Assembly: GCA_036279475.1 (NCBI GenBank)
Contig: DASUJB010000106.1
Coordinates: 1-39,796, forward strand
Reading direction: 5' to 3'
Source: ZC4RG19 sp036279475
GTDB taxonomy: Bacteria > Actinomycetota > Acidimicrobiia > Acidimicrobiales > VFJN01
DNA: 39,796 bases
This document shows, piece by piece, positions 25,741 through 33,196 of this stretch (position 1 is the stretch's first letter; every line of letters starts with the position of its first letter). The notes beneath the pieces are model-generated. The model worked only from the letters and a program-made list of their open reading frames with translations. It had not been told where the DNA came from and did not search any database. Made by a program: the position numbers and the translations under genes.

Positions 25741-26010
25741 TCAGAGGGCGAGCGTCAGGTTCGGGTACGGCCCGCCAACGGCCAACAGGGGCCGTCCTGG
25801 GGACCGCCGCCGGCGGACGACAGCTTGCTGGTCGTCACGCCCCGCGGCGCGGCGGAGCCGGCCAGGAGCGGCGAGGTTGGGGTAGGGGCCGCCCACCAGG
25901 GCGGCCACCGCGGCATGTGCCGGCCGGCGGCCTCCTCGAGGGGGGGCGGGGGAGGAGGCGGGCGGCGATCCGGGGAGGGCCTCCACCCCGGCGGGCTCGG
26001 CAAGCGACAT
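25741..26010 (-). CDS. Small protein (89 aa) carrying the motif VGGPYPNL twice
   Basis: ATG 26010 follows AAAGGA at 9 bases. The product is MSLAEPAGVEALPGSP, a Pro-rich stretch, then VGGPYPNL at residues 39-46, an Arg-rich linker, and VGGPYPNL again at 78-85, four residues before the end. The two motif copies differ at five of eight codons, every time at the silent third base. That supports this frame and selection on the peptide. The layout (leader, motif, basic linker, motif) recalls multi-core precursors of modified peptides, but no modifying enzyme or transporter is adjacent. It is not a family I recognise. It is divergent to the DUF4234-like gene. Confidence 0.6.
   Translation of the reverse strand: MSLAEPAGVEALPGSPPASSPAPPRGGRRPAHAAVAALVGGPYPNLAAPGRLRRAAGRDDQQAVVRRRRSPGRPLLAVGGPYPNLTLAL
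25756..25896 (-). repeat. Two copies of a 24-base coding motif (VGGPYPNL), 117 bases apart
   Basis: Copies at 25873-25896 and 25756-25779, exactly 39 codons apart. The codon pairs are GTG/GTT, GGC/GGC, GGC/GGG, CCC/CCG, TAC/TAC, CCC/CCG, AAC/AAC, CTC/CTG. All differences are silent. Confidence 0.85.
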
Positions 26011-26155
26011 CGGTCCGCGTCCTTTCGCCGGTGATCGTGACGGCAGCATCGCCGCGGGATGTTTCAACTCTGTTGGCCGATCGTTGTGATCGCGTTAACC
26101 CGAGCGGCTGTCCCGTAGTCCTCGCCGAGCACGGACCCACGAGGCAGCATGTCCC
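26011..26155. promoter_or_regulatory. Divergent intergenic region between the small motif protein and the DUF4234-like gene
   Basis: 145 bases that are less GC-rich than the flanks (GTTTCAACTC, GCGTTAACC). They include a dyad CGATC-GTTGT-GATCG at 26078-26092 as a possible operator. No hexamer pair was convincing enough to call a promoter. Between 25597 and 25740, on the other side of the small gene, I see no gene. Confidence 0.35.
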
Positions 26156-26674
26156 ATGAGCTCGTCCGACCTACCTCCGCTGCCCGACCCGCCTGGCCCG
26201 TCCGATGGGGGCACCGGCCCTCCGCCCCGGTCGCCGACGCCGCCCTCCGGCCCGCCGCCACCGCCCTCGGGTCCCTCGACGACATGGGGCACCCAGGTGC
26301 GAGGCGTCGTGCCCGCTCGGTTGGAGCCTCCCTTCTACGGGACCGGCGTCGTGATCCTCCTCACCATCGTCACCTTCGGTGTCTGGTCCCTGGTGTGGAC
26401 CTACCGCACCTGCGAGGACCTGAGGAGGTACAACGGGGTCGGCCTCGGCGGCGTGGTGGGGGTGATCGTCCAGATCTTGTTGGCCGTGGTGCTGATGTTC
26501 ACCATCCCCAACGAGATCGAGGGGATGTACCGGCGCGACGGCCGGGTTCCGCCGGTCAGCGCGATGTGGGGCCTGTGGTTCCTGCTGCCGGTCGTCGGGA
26601 ACCTCGTCTGGTACGTGCGCGTCCAGAGGTCGCTCGACGACTTCTGGCGTGCCAAGGGCGCCGTCGATGGGTAG
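26156..26674 (+). CDS. DUF4234-like membrane protein
   Basis: A 172-aa protein. The first ~58 residues are almost all Pro/Ser/Gly and probably disordered in the cytoplasm. Membrane spans lie at about 63-82, 97-117 and 136-154. The segment GVVILLTIVTFGVWSLVWTYRTCEDLRRYNGVGLGG matches the DUF4234 pattern (span, Trp-x-Tyr-Arg, then a short basic helix with GxG). Function of the family is not established. ATG 26156 gives the only in-frame start close to the Pro-rich segment; the ribosome site is weak. Confidence 0.8.
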   Translation: MSSSDLPPLPDPPGPSDGGTGPPPRSPTPPSGPPPPPSGPSTTWGTQVRGVVPARLEPPFYGTGVVILLTIVTFGVWSLVWTYRTCEDLRRYNGVGLGGVVGVIVQILLAVVLMFTIPNEIEGMYRRDGRVPPVSAMWGLWFLLPVVGNLVWYVRVQRSLDDFWRAKGAVDG

Positions 26675-26696
26675 TCGGTCGGAGGGGGACGGATCG

Positions 26697-26711
26697 GTGG
26701 ACGACCCTTGA
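26697..26711 (+). other. Possible four-codon leader (VDDP) coupled to the next gene
   Basis: GGAGGGG (26681-26687) is 9 bases before GTG 26697, which opens GTG-GAC-GAC-CCT-TGA. The TGA overlaps the TTG start of the following gene (TTGA). This may be how the TTG start, which has no ribosome site of its own, is translated. Confidence 0.3.
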
Positions 26712-27322
26712 CGGCAGACCCCTACGAGCCGGCCGCCGGCACGCAGCTCGCTCACCTCCTCGCCCACCCTGGCGTCGAGGAGGAGTGCGTCCTGCGGGGT
26801 CGGTTCGGGCTCATGGCCATCCACGGCGGCAACCTGGAGCGTGGCACCGACGTCATCGCCGCGCTGGCCGCCGAGCGGGCCGGGGCGTCGTTGTACACCG
26901 TGCGCCAGCCGCCCGGTCTGGTCTGGCACGTGCCGTCGACCGCCTTCGATCCGGTGGCGTCGCCCCACCTCGCCGCCTTCCTGGCGCACGTCGACTCGGC
27001 GGTCTCGGTGCACGGCTTCCGTCGAGGGGGCCTGTCGACGACGCTCCTGGTCGGCGGGGGGAACCGCCACCTGGCTGGTCGGCTGGCGACGGGGTTGCGG
27101 TCGACCATGGGTGGTGGGTTCACCGTCCTCGACGAGCTCGAGGCGATCCCGTCCCCGCTACGGGGGGTCCACCTGCGCAACCCCGTCAACCTGCCACCCG
27201 GCGGTGGCGCCCAGCTGGAGCTGCCGCCCCGGGTCCGGCGGGGGACGGGTGCCCCTACCTTCCGCGAGGAGCACGAGGCGGCGGTGGTCGAGGCGCTGGT
27301 GCGGGTGGCCCTGGGCACCTGA
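26708..27322 (+). CDS. Poly-gamma-glutamate hydrolase-like protein (PghP/DUF867 family)
   Basis: A 204-aa protein. The zinc-site signature AIHGGNLERGTD near residue 37 and the later VHGF... segment match the phage-type poly-gamma-glutamate hydrolase family, whose members cut gamma-linked polyglutamate. The LLVGGGNRHLAGRLATGLRS segment is also typical. No signal peptide is present. The only start in frame after the upstream stop is TTG 26708; GTG codons further in would remove the first strand. Context offers no pathway. Confidence 0.8.
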   Translation: MTADPYEPAAGTQLAHLLAHPGVEEECVLRGRFGLMAIHGGNLERGTDVIAALAAERAGASLYTVRQPPGLVWHVPSTAFDPVASPHLAAFLAHVDSAVSVHGFRRGGLSTTLLVGGGNRHLAGRLATGLRSTMGGGFTVLDELEAIPSPLRGVHLRNPVNLPPGGGAQLELPPRVRRGTGAPTFREEHEAAVVEALVRVALGT

Positions 27323-27490
27323 GCGACCGGGCCGCTGCCGGACCTCGGGACGTGGGTCGGGCGGTCCTGGTGCTGGCGTTCCGCCCGTGGTGACCGTGGT
27401 ACTTTGCGTGGCAACATGCGGCCCAGAGGGGCCGAGCAGGGCCGAGGTCAATGGGGACGGCCCGGTCGCGGGGGCGAGGACGAGCGGACG

Positions 27491-28087
27491 ATGTGGACGG
27501 AACGAGCACACCGACCTGGTCGTCGGCGGATGCCAGGGCTGGCCGTGGGGACGGCGCTCGGGATCGTCGCCGTGCTGGGGGCGTGCGGTGGGGACGGGGA
27601 TGCCGCCGCGGACGAGGAGCCGCGTCTCGGTGAGACCACGGCGCTCGCTCCCACCACGGCGCCCCTCTCTCCCGTGGAGCAGGCCGAGGCCGCCTACTTG
27701 GAGCTGATCGAGGTGATGTATCGGCTCCTTACGACCGGTCCGGACCCCTCCGATCCCGAGCTCGCGCGGCTTGCCACGGATCCCGTCCTAGGACACTTTC
27801 GCGACAGCTTGGCAACGATGCGGGCTGAGAACCAGATCGTCGAGCGCGGCGATAGGACAAAACAGACGATTATTAATAGGAAGCTGGAAACTCCTCACCG
27901 AGTCATACTTCGAATCTGTTCAATTGGTAATGATCGCCGCATTGATCAAGATAACGGTTCTGTCGTTAACCAAGGAACATCAACCCGTCTGCTTGAGGCA
28001 GTCGTTGTAGCAGCCAGCGAGACATGGCAGGTAAGTGAAGTGAATACATTACGAGCCCTTCGGGGCATTGTAGCATGCGTACCTTAA
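27491..28087 (+). CDS. Lipoprotein of unknown function, base composition changes mid-gene
   Basis: A 198-aa protein starting at ATG 27491. The signal peptide RRRMPGLAVGTALGIVAVLGAC ends in a lipobox with Cys near residue 36, followed by an acidic and Thr-rich linker. The mature part (from about 58) reads VEQAEAAYLELIEVMYRLLTTGPDPSDPELARLATDPVLGHFRDSLATMR. This is the general plan of small NTF2-like lipoproteins of actinobacteria. From about base 27790 the codons become AT-rich (ATT, AAT, AGG, ATA types), unlike the first 300 bases. The gene ends inside the next one: TAA 28085-28087 overlaps a TTA codon. Confidence 0.8.
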   Translation: MWTERAHRPGRRRMPGLAVGTALGIVAVLGACGGDGDAAADEEPRLGETTALAPTTAPLSPVEQAEAAYLELIEVMYRLLTTGPDPSDPELARLATDPVLGHFRDSLATMRAENQIVERGDRTKQTIINRKLETPHRVILRICSIGNDRRIDQDNGSVVNQGTSTRLLEAVVVAASETWQVSEVNTLRALRGIVACVP

Positions 28088-28230
28088 AGTCGTGGGTTCT
28101 TATAGTGCTAAGCATTGCAATCTCTTTTATATTTGCAGAACGAGCGAGTTCATCCACTAATCAGTCAAGCTGGCCTGAGGCGGTATTGGGCGGCGATGAA
28201 TTTTCTGGTGCGGCACGTGCTGACGACAAG
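27790..28230 (+). other. AT-rich patch spanning the junction of two genes
   Basis: A run of roughly 440 bases is markedly AT-rich against a background above 70% GC (e.g. GATTATTAATAGG, TCTTTTATATTTGCAG). It covers the last ~100 codons of the lipoprotein gene and the first ~50 of the next gene. It also holds rare TTA, CTA and ATA codons. Edges are approximate. It is coding throughout, with no transposase, repeats or tRNA at either end. Confidence 0.8.
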
Positions 28231-29004
28231 TTGACCGCCTCGGTCTCGTACCAGCAGGTCACAGGCGCTCCCGGGAGCAGCGTCGAGGGGGCGGCGGGGC
28301 CCGCCTCGCCTCGGCGCCACCTGGCATGCGAGGTCTACGAGGCGCCCGGAGGCCCGGACGGCGGTGGGAGCGAGCACGACACCCTGTCACCGTTCTCCGG
28401 CACGTACGTCGACCAGGAGTGGTACTACCAGACGTGCCGCGATGCGGGCACCGGCGAGCTGGTCCGGTCGAGCTACTGGCGCTACGCCTCCGCCGATCCG
28501 GTGAACCCTGGTCCCGACCTCGCCGCCATGGCCCGCCAGGCCTACGACGAGGTGCCGTTCCCCCATCCGGTGCCCAGGACGTCACCTGGCATCGACGTCG
28601 AACAGGTCACCGGCCTCCCCACGTGGTTGTGGCTCGAACCGGGTTCCTTCACCGAGCTCTCCGCCCGAGCCGAGATCCCCGGCTTCTGGGTCGAGGCCAG
28701 CGCCCATCCCGAGGCCGTCGCCTGGGACATGGGCGACGGCGACAGCATCACGTGCGACGGACCCGGCACGCCCTACGATCCGGCCCGGGACGACGACGCC
28801 CAGCGCACGGACTGCTCGCACGTCTACCTCCAGACCTCCGACGGTCAGCCCGGAGGCCAGTTCCAGGCCAGCGTGACGGTGAGGTGGTCGGTCCGCTGGC
28901 AGGCGTCGACCGGCGCGGCTGGCATCCTGGCAGATGCCACCCGCACGACGACCTTCGGGCTCACGGTCACCGAGCGGCAAGCCGTGGTCGCCTACCGTCC
29001 CTGA
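28075..29004 (+). CDS. Secreted protein with PKD-like domain, unknown function
   Basis: A 309-aa protein. ATG 28075 overlaps the lipoprotein stop by 13 bases. The signal peptide MRTLKSWVLIVLSIAISFIFA is followed by a ~50-residue linker. The mature part contains TYVDQEWYYQTCRDAGTGELVRSSYWRYA, VTGLPTWLWLEPGSFTELSARAEIPGFWVEASAHPEAVAWDMGDGDSITCDGPGTPYDP and TDCSHVYLQTS, a PKD-type beta-sandwich (WDMGDG) with several Cys. Similar secreted proteins are common beside small lipoproteins in actinobacteria. The fourth codon is TTA. The first ~50 codons are AT-rich, the rest GC-rich. Confidence 0.82.
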   Translation: MRTLKSWVLIVLSIAISFIFAERASSSTNQSSWPEAVLGGDEFSGAARADDKLTASVSYQQVTGAPGSSVEGAAGPASPRRHLACEVYEAPGGPDGGGSEHDTLSPFSGTYVDQEWYYQTCRDAGTGELVRSSYWRYASADPVNPGPDLAAMARQAYDEVPFPHPVPRTSPGIDVEQVTGLPTWLWLEPGSFTELSARAEIPGFWVEASAHPEAVAWDMGDGDSITCDGPGTPYDPARDDDAQRTDCSHVYLQTSDGQPGGQFQASVTVRWSVRWQASTGAAGILADATRTTTFGLTVTERQAVVAYRP

Positions 29005-29141
29005 GCCTGCCCGGTCGCATGGCTGGAGCCGGGTCACGTGAAGGTGGACGAGGTCGAGGTGGCCGGCGCCGGCAGTGACGCGGGGACGGGGCGACGACGA
29101 TCGGACGGCCGCAGGGTCCCGGCCCGGTGGTGGCACCTCCT

Positions 29142-29942
29142 TCAGGCCACGGCGACGCCGTCCCGGGACGTCGGCTCCGGTGCATCCTCGCCCAGGAGCA
29201 CGAGCACCTCGGCGGACAGGGTGGTGCGTGCCCGGTCGGTCCGCACCATCGGGTCGGCGGCGATCGCCGCCCGTAGCCGCCGCCGGTCCTCGGGGACGAG
29301 GCGGGGGCCGACCTTCCTCGCCAGGCGCAGGCCCTGGTACTGCTCGTTGGCGGTGCGCGACTCGGTGACCGCGGCCTCGATGGTGTCGGCGTCGGCGAGC
29401 GACGGGTCACCGGTCATCAGGCCGAGGACCAGGGTGCGGACGACCGGCGGTCCGCCCCGGAAGAGGGAGCGGAGCTCGGTGGCGTCGTACTGCTGGACGA
29501 GGGCGCTGGCCGCGGCGGTCCGGGCGAGGTGGTCGTCGAGGCGGCGCCGCGCGGCGAGGAGCTCGGTGCCGTCCAGCAGCGTGTGGGCGGCGGCGCAGGC
29601 GGCGGCCGCCTCGGCGAGCCCGTCGCCCCACCGGTCGATGCGCCGGGCGGTGTCGGGGGCACCGAGGTCGGCGATCGTCCGGGCGAGGACCGAGCCGCAC
29701 GCGTCGCCGCCCAGCGCCCGCGCCGGCGCCTCGTGGAACACCACGGGGGCCAGTACGAGGAACGCACCGGTCATCGCCAGGCCGACCACCTCCGCCCCAC
29801 CGTCGCCGCCGATGACGTCGACTGCCGAGGCGGCGAGGAGGCCGGCGCCGGCCAGGGCGGCCAGCCAGGTCCAGAGCCGGCTGAGGCTCGGCGGTGCCTC
29901 GCCGGCGAGGGCGTCCTCGGTCGATCCGTCGTGCCCGGACAT
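29142..29942 (-). CDS. Membrane protein of unknown function, 266 aa
   Basis: ATG 29942 opens MSGHDGSTEDALAGEAPPSLSRLW. Two adjacent membrane spans (about residues 25-43 and 50-70) are followed by a soluble, mostly helical ~190-residue region. It has many Arg/Asp/Ala residues (LARTIADLGAPDTARRIDRWGDGLAEAAAACAAAHTLLDG; DRRRLRAAIAADPMVRTDRARTTLSAEVLVLLGED). No known domain was recognised. Its 3' end faces the PKD gene across 137 bases in which I see no gene. Confidence 0.72.
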   Translation of the reverse strand: MSGHDGSTEDALAGEAPPSLSRLWTWLAALAGAGLLAASAVDVIGGDGGAEVVGLAMTGAFLVLAPVVFHEAPARALGGDACGSVLARTIADLGAPDTARRIDRWGDGLAEAAAACAAAHTLLDGTELLAARRRLDDHLARTAAASALVQQYDATELRSLFRGGPPVVRTLVLGLMTGDPSLADADTIEAAVTESRTANEQYQGLRLARKVGPRLVPEDRRRLRAAIAADPMVRTDRARTTLSAEVLVLLGEDAPEPTSRDGVAVA

Positions 29943-30131
29943 CGGTCTCGGCTCCCTCTCGTCCTCTACCTGTCTGCGTGGCGCGGGGATGCGCCCACCG
30001 GGCCAGTTGTACCGGAGCCGTCCAGGGCCCGGCTCAGCCGTGCTCTCCGCCGGCCCGGGCCACCGGGCGCGCGTCGGGACCGTGGCGCGGGCCGAGGTCG
30101 GGGCGGGCCTCGACCCCGACCGGCGGCGTGG

Positions 30132-31067
30132 TCACGGTCGTCCCAGGAAGTCGGCGAGGAGCGCGGCCAGCTCGACCGGCTTGTCGCCCTGCACGCTGTG
30201 GCCGGCTCCCTCGACGTGCTCCACCCGGGCGTCGGGCCGTCGGCTGCGGAGCTCGGCCTCGTCGTCGTCACCCACCACGGACTGGGGCAGCATGCCGCGG
30301 ACCAGCATCAACGGGCCCGGGTAGGCGGACAGGTCGTCCCACAGGGGACGGAAGTCGGGCATGGCCTGCCCGCCACCGTCGGGTGGGGCGGTCGCGCGGT
30401 CGCGGGCGTAGCGCCACACCCAGCTCCCGTCCTCGCGCTGGACGGCGTTGTGCAGGATGCCCCGCCGCAGCGACGACACGGTACGGGTGGGGTTGAAGGC
30501 CACCGTGCGCTCCAGCAGGGTGTCGAAGCTGTCGAAGCTGGGGGGACCGTCGACGAAGGCGACGATCGACGACGCCTTGCCCTCGTCGACCTCGGGGGTG
30601 ATGTCGACCAGCACCAGGGACCGTACGAGGTCGGGGGCGCACGCCGTGAGGGCGATGGCCGCCGCCCCGCCGAGCGACATGCCCACCACGGCCGCGGCGT
30701 CCGGTGCCAGGGACCGGACGGCCGTGGCGAGGTCGAGGGCGATGGCCGTGGGGTCGAGCACGCCCCCGCGGCCGCCGTCGGAGTGGCCGTGGCCGGGGAG
30801 GTCGATCGCCACCAGCGGACGGTCGAGGGCGAGGGCCACCGTGTCCCAGGTGTGGGCGTTCTGGGCGGCCCCGTGGAGCAGCACGACCTGGGGCTGCCCC
30901 TCCCCCCACACCAGGGCGCTGAGGCGACGGCCGTCCCCCAGGTCGACGTGCTCGCGCCGCACGGTGGGGGCGCCGGCGTAGGGCAGCCCGTACTCGGCGG
31001 CGTTCTCGTGGAAGTAGGCGAACTCGTCGTAGGGGACCCGCTCTGCCGGTGCCATGCCCGTCAGCAT
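30132..31067 (-). CDS. Alpha/beta-fold hydrolase
   Basis: A 311-aa enzyme; ATG 31067, or ATG 31055 (MAPAERVP), is possible, and neither has a clear ribosome site. The fold is shown by VVLLHGAAQNAHTWDTVALAL (oxyanion-hole HG), the nucleophile elbow GMSLGG near residue 129, and the C-terminal HVEGAGHSVQGDKPVELAALLADFL with the catalytic His. The general plan matches esterases, haloalkane-dehalogenase-like or C-C hydrolases; the substrate is not predictable. The 189 bases to the next gene hold nothing I can name. Confidence 0.9.
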   Translation of the reverse strand: MLTGMAPAERVPYDEFAYFHENAAEYGLPYAGAPTVRREHVDLGDGRRLSALVWGEGQPQVVLLHGAAQNAHTWDTVALALDRPLVAIDLPGHGHSDGGRGGVLDPTAIALDLATAVRSLAPDAAAVVGMSLGGAAAIALTACAPDLVRSLVLVDITPEVDEGKASSIVAFVDGPPSFDSFDTLLERTVAFNPTRTVSSLRRGILHNAVQREDGSWVWRYARDRATAPPDGGGQAMPDFRPLWDDLSAYPGPLMLVRGMLPQSVVGDDDEAELRSRRPDARVEHVEGAGHSVQGDKPVELAALLADFLGRP

Positions 31068-31139
31068 GGCACCCGTCCCGGCGCTCGTGCGGAGCGTCCC
31101 GTGGGGTCGTGGCCGGTCGAGGGGACGTGCGCCGGGCGT

Positions 31140-32687
31140 TCAGCCGTCACCGACGGCGTAGAAGCGGCCACCGCGAGCCCCGACGTAGAGGCGGCCCCGC
31201 CACACCGCCGGCGTCGACTCGATGCAGCCCTCGAGCTGCACGGTCCACAGCTCGGGTGGGACCGCCGACGTGTCGGTGACGTCGTAGGCGTGCAGCACCC
31301 CCGAGCAGTCGCCCTGGATGAGGGTGTCGTCGACGACGACGGCCGATTGCCACGTCGGGCCGGGCAGGTCGAGGGTCCACCGGACCGTACCCGACGCGCG
31401 GTCCACGGCGTAGACGGTGCCGCCGTCGGCGGCCGCGATGACGAGGTCGCCGTGGAGGGCGGGCGTGGCCCAGAACCCGCCGGGGTCCTTCACCGACCAC
31501 ACCATCGGGTTCCCGGGTCGCCGGGGGTCGAGCTTGAGGAGCTGGCCGACCTCGGCGGCGCGGGCGTTGCCGCGCTCGTTCTCCACGCCGACGTAGAGGA
31601 AGCCGTCGTCGTCGACCACGATCGAGGCGTCGGTGTCGTCGCCGGTCCAGAAGCGGAGCACCCGGGACGGAGCGACGCCCGCGCCCAGCCCCGAGACGTC
31701 CCAGCCCTGCACGAGGCCGCCCGAGTTGGCGAAGTAGACGACCCCGTCGTGGTAGGCGACCGAGTTCTCGATCGACACGTCGCTCGGGCGGGCGGCGAGG
31801 GCGGCCGTTAGCTCGTCGTCCCAGCCGGGGGCGTTGAACACCAGCTGCGGCGCCACCCGCACCAGGCCATCGGACCCCGTGCCGCGGTTGAGCTTCACGA
31901 TGTGGAACTGCGAGTTCTCGCCGCCCTCGTAGAGCACGTCGCCCATGACCAGCGGCGAGCCGTCCCAGTCGTCGTTCCACCGGGTGGGGCTGACGGCGTG
32001 GGCGTCGAGCGCCCACAGCTCCGTGGGCACCGGGCGGTCGATGGCGATGATCCGCAGCTTGTTGTCGCGGCTGCCGGTGTAGACGAGCGGCAGGCCGTCG
32101 GGGTCGACGGTGACCGAGCCCTTGATGATGTCACCGGTCTCGAAGGGCGGGAGGATGTCCTGCCCGGTGGCCCCGTCGACGAAGTGCACCTTCCGGTCGT
32201 AGGCCCCGAACACCACCCAGGTGCGGCCGTGGCGCTCGAAGACCGCAGGCTGGCCGGTCCATCCGCTGCCGCACCACGTGCGGGTCTCGTGGCCCTCCGA
32301 CGACTCGGCGCACATGGCGCCGCTGGTGCCCGGGTAGCTCCACAGGACCCGAGGCGCGGCGGGTACGGGACCCTCGCCGTAGTACGACCGGGTGGGGCTG
32401 CCCCGGAAGGTGAGCAGGCCGGGCGTGGCGAACCCCGACGCGGGGAGCTCCGGCGGCCGCCGGGTGGGAGGGGGGGTGGCCGGGGGGGCGGGGGGAGAGG
32501 AACCGAGGCCCTCGCCGTCGGAGCTCGCCTCGTCGTCCGTCAGCTGCTGGGCAACCACCGCAGCACCGGCCGCGGCCAGCACCACCAGCGTGAGAGCCGC
32601 CAGCCGTCGCCGGTCGGCACGCCGGCCCGGGTGGCTGGCACCGACCGGACGACCCGTCCCGGCGGGAGGTGCCGGCAGGTCATCCAC
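31140..32687 (-). CDS. Membrane-anchored PQQ-like beta-propeller protein
   Basis: About 515 aa from GTG 32687; TTG 32750 would add 21 Arg-rich residues and cannot be excluded. One membrane anchor (LAALTLVVLAAAGAAVVAQQ) follows an Arg-rich N-terminus. A Pro-rich linker leads to an extracellular propeller with repeated blade endings such as KVHFVDGATGQDILPPFE, VYTGSRDNKLRIIAID, LYVGVENERG, TVYAVDRASGTVRWTLDLPG and LYVGARGGRFYAVGDG. Cys pairs (MCAESSEGHETRTWC; GDCSG / EGCIES) may form disulphides. Such proteins bind or scaffold at the cell surface; no catalytic motif is evident. Confidence 0.82.
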   Translation of the reverse strand: MDDLPAPPAGTGRPVGASHPGRRADRRRLAALTLVVLAAAGAAVVAQQLTDDEASSDGEGLGSSPPAPPATPPPTRRPPELPASGFATPGLLTFRGSPTRSYYGEGPVPAAPRVLWSYPGTSGAMCAESSEGHETRTWCGSGWTGQPAVFERHGRTWVVFGAYDRKVHFVDGATGQDILPPFETGDIIKGSVTVDPDGLPLVYTGSRDNKLRIIAIDRPVPTELWALDAHAVSPTRWNDDWDGSPLVMGDVLYEGGENSQFHIVKLNRGTGSDGLVRVAPQLVFNAPGWDDELTAALAARPSDVSIENSVAYHDGVVYFANSGGLVQGWDVSGLGAGVAPSRVLRFWTGDDTDASIVVDDDGFLYVGVENERGNARAAEVGQLLKLDPRRPGNPMVWSVKDPGGFWATPALHGDLVIAAADGGTVYAVDRASGTVRWTLDLPGPTWQSAVVVDDTLIQGDCSGVLHAYDVTDTSAVPPELWTVQLEGCIESTPAVWRGRLYVGARGGRFYAVGDG

Positions 32688-32783
32688 CCTGTCGTGGCGC
32701 CTCCGGCGTGGCCGGCGAAGCCGCCCCGACCCGCTGTCGCCGTTCCCCAACGACCCGTCCCCCCGCCGTCGTCCTCCGGGGCG

Positions 32784-33107
32784 TCAGCTGAAGCTCTGGC
32801 CGCAGCCGCAGGTGCGTTGGGCGTTGGGGTTGTCGATGGCGAACCCGGCGCCCTGCAAGCCGTCCTTGTAGTCCAACGTGGCGCCGTCGAGGAGCATGGA
32901 GCTCGACGGATCGACCACCACCCTGACACCCGAGTAGTCGGCGGTCTCGTCCTCGTCGGACACGTCGGTGTCGAAGAACATCTCGTAGCTGAAGCCGGAG
33001 CACCCCCCGGGGCGCACGGCCACCCGCAGGGCCAGGTCGTCGTCGACGCCCTCCTGCTCCATGAGCGTACGGACCTTGTCGGTTGCGGTCTCGGTGAGCA
33101 CGATCAC
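32784..33107 (-). CDS. A-type iron-sulphur carrier (IscA/ErpA/HesB family)
   Basis: A 107-aa protein that receives Fe-S clusters and passes them to target enzymes. GTG 33107 is chosen because GAGGAGG lies 10 bases upstream; ATG 33134 would place that site inside the gene. The three conserved cysteines are Cys36 (GGCSGFSYEM) and the C-terminal pair Cys100 and Cys102 (RTCGCGQSF). Length is exactly that of the family. Its neighbours are a SufR-like regulator and, beyond it, Mrp/ApbC, so the three probably serve Fe-S assembly together. Confidence 0.94.
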   Translation of the reverse strand: MIVLTETATDKVRTLMEQEGVDDDLALRVAVRPGGCSGFSYEMFFDTDVSDEDETADYSGVRVVVDPSSSMLLDGATLDYKDGLQGAGFAIDNPNAQRTCGCGQSFS

Positions 33108-33196
33108 GTGACTGGTGCCTCCTCGGGGTGCCATGGACCACGGCCAGCCTACCGGGATCGTCACCGGGCGGGCCGGCCAGGGAATCGTACCGGTGC

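Noticed and set aside
26078..26092. Dyad CGATC-N5-GATCG as a firm operator
   Set aside because: Only 5-bp arms. Such dyads occur by chance, so it is kept only as a note on the intergenic region.
25593..26159. Plus-strand frame following the Pro/Thr-rich membrane protein
   Set aside because: Arg/Gly-rich, no ribosome site, and it runs over the minus-strand gene supported by silent codon changes.
27790..28230. Insertion sequence or prophage remnant in the AT-rich patch
   Set aside because: No transposase or integrase fragments, terminal inverted repeats or target duplication. Both genes read through it in frame.
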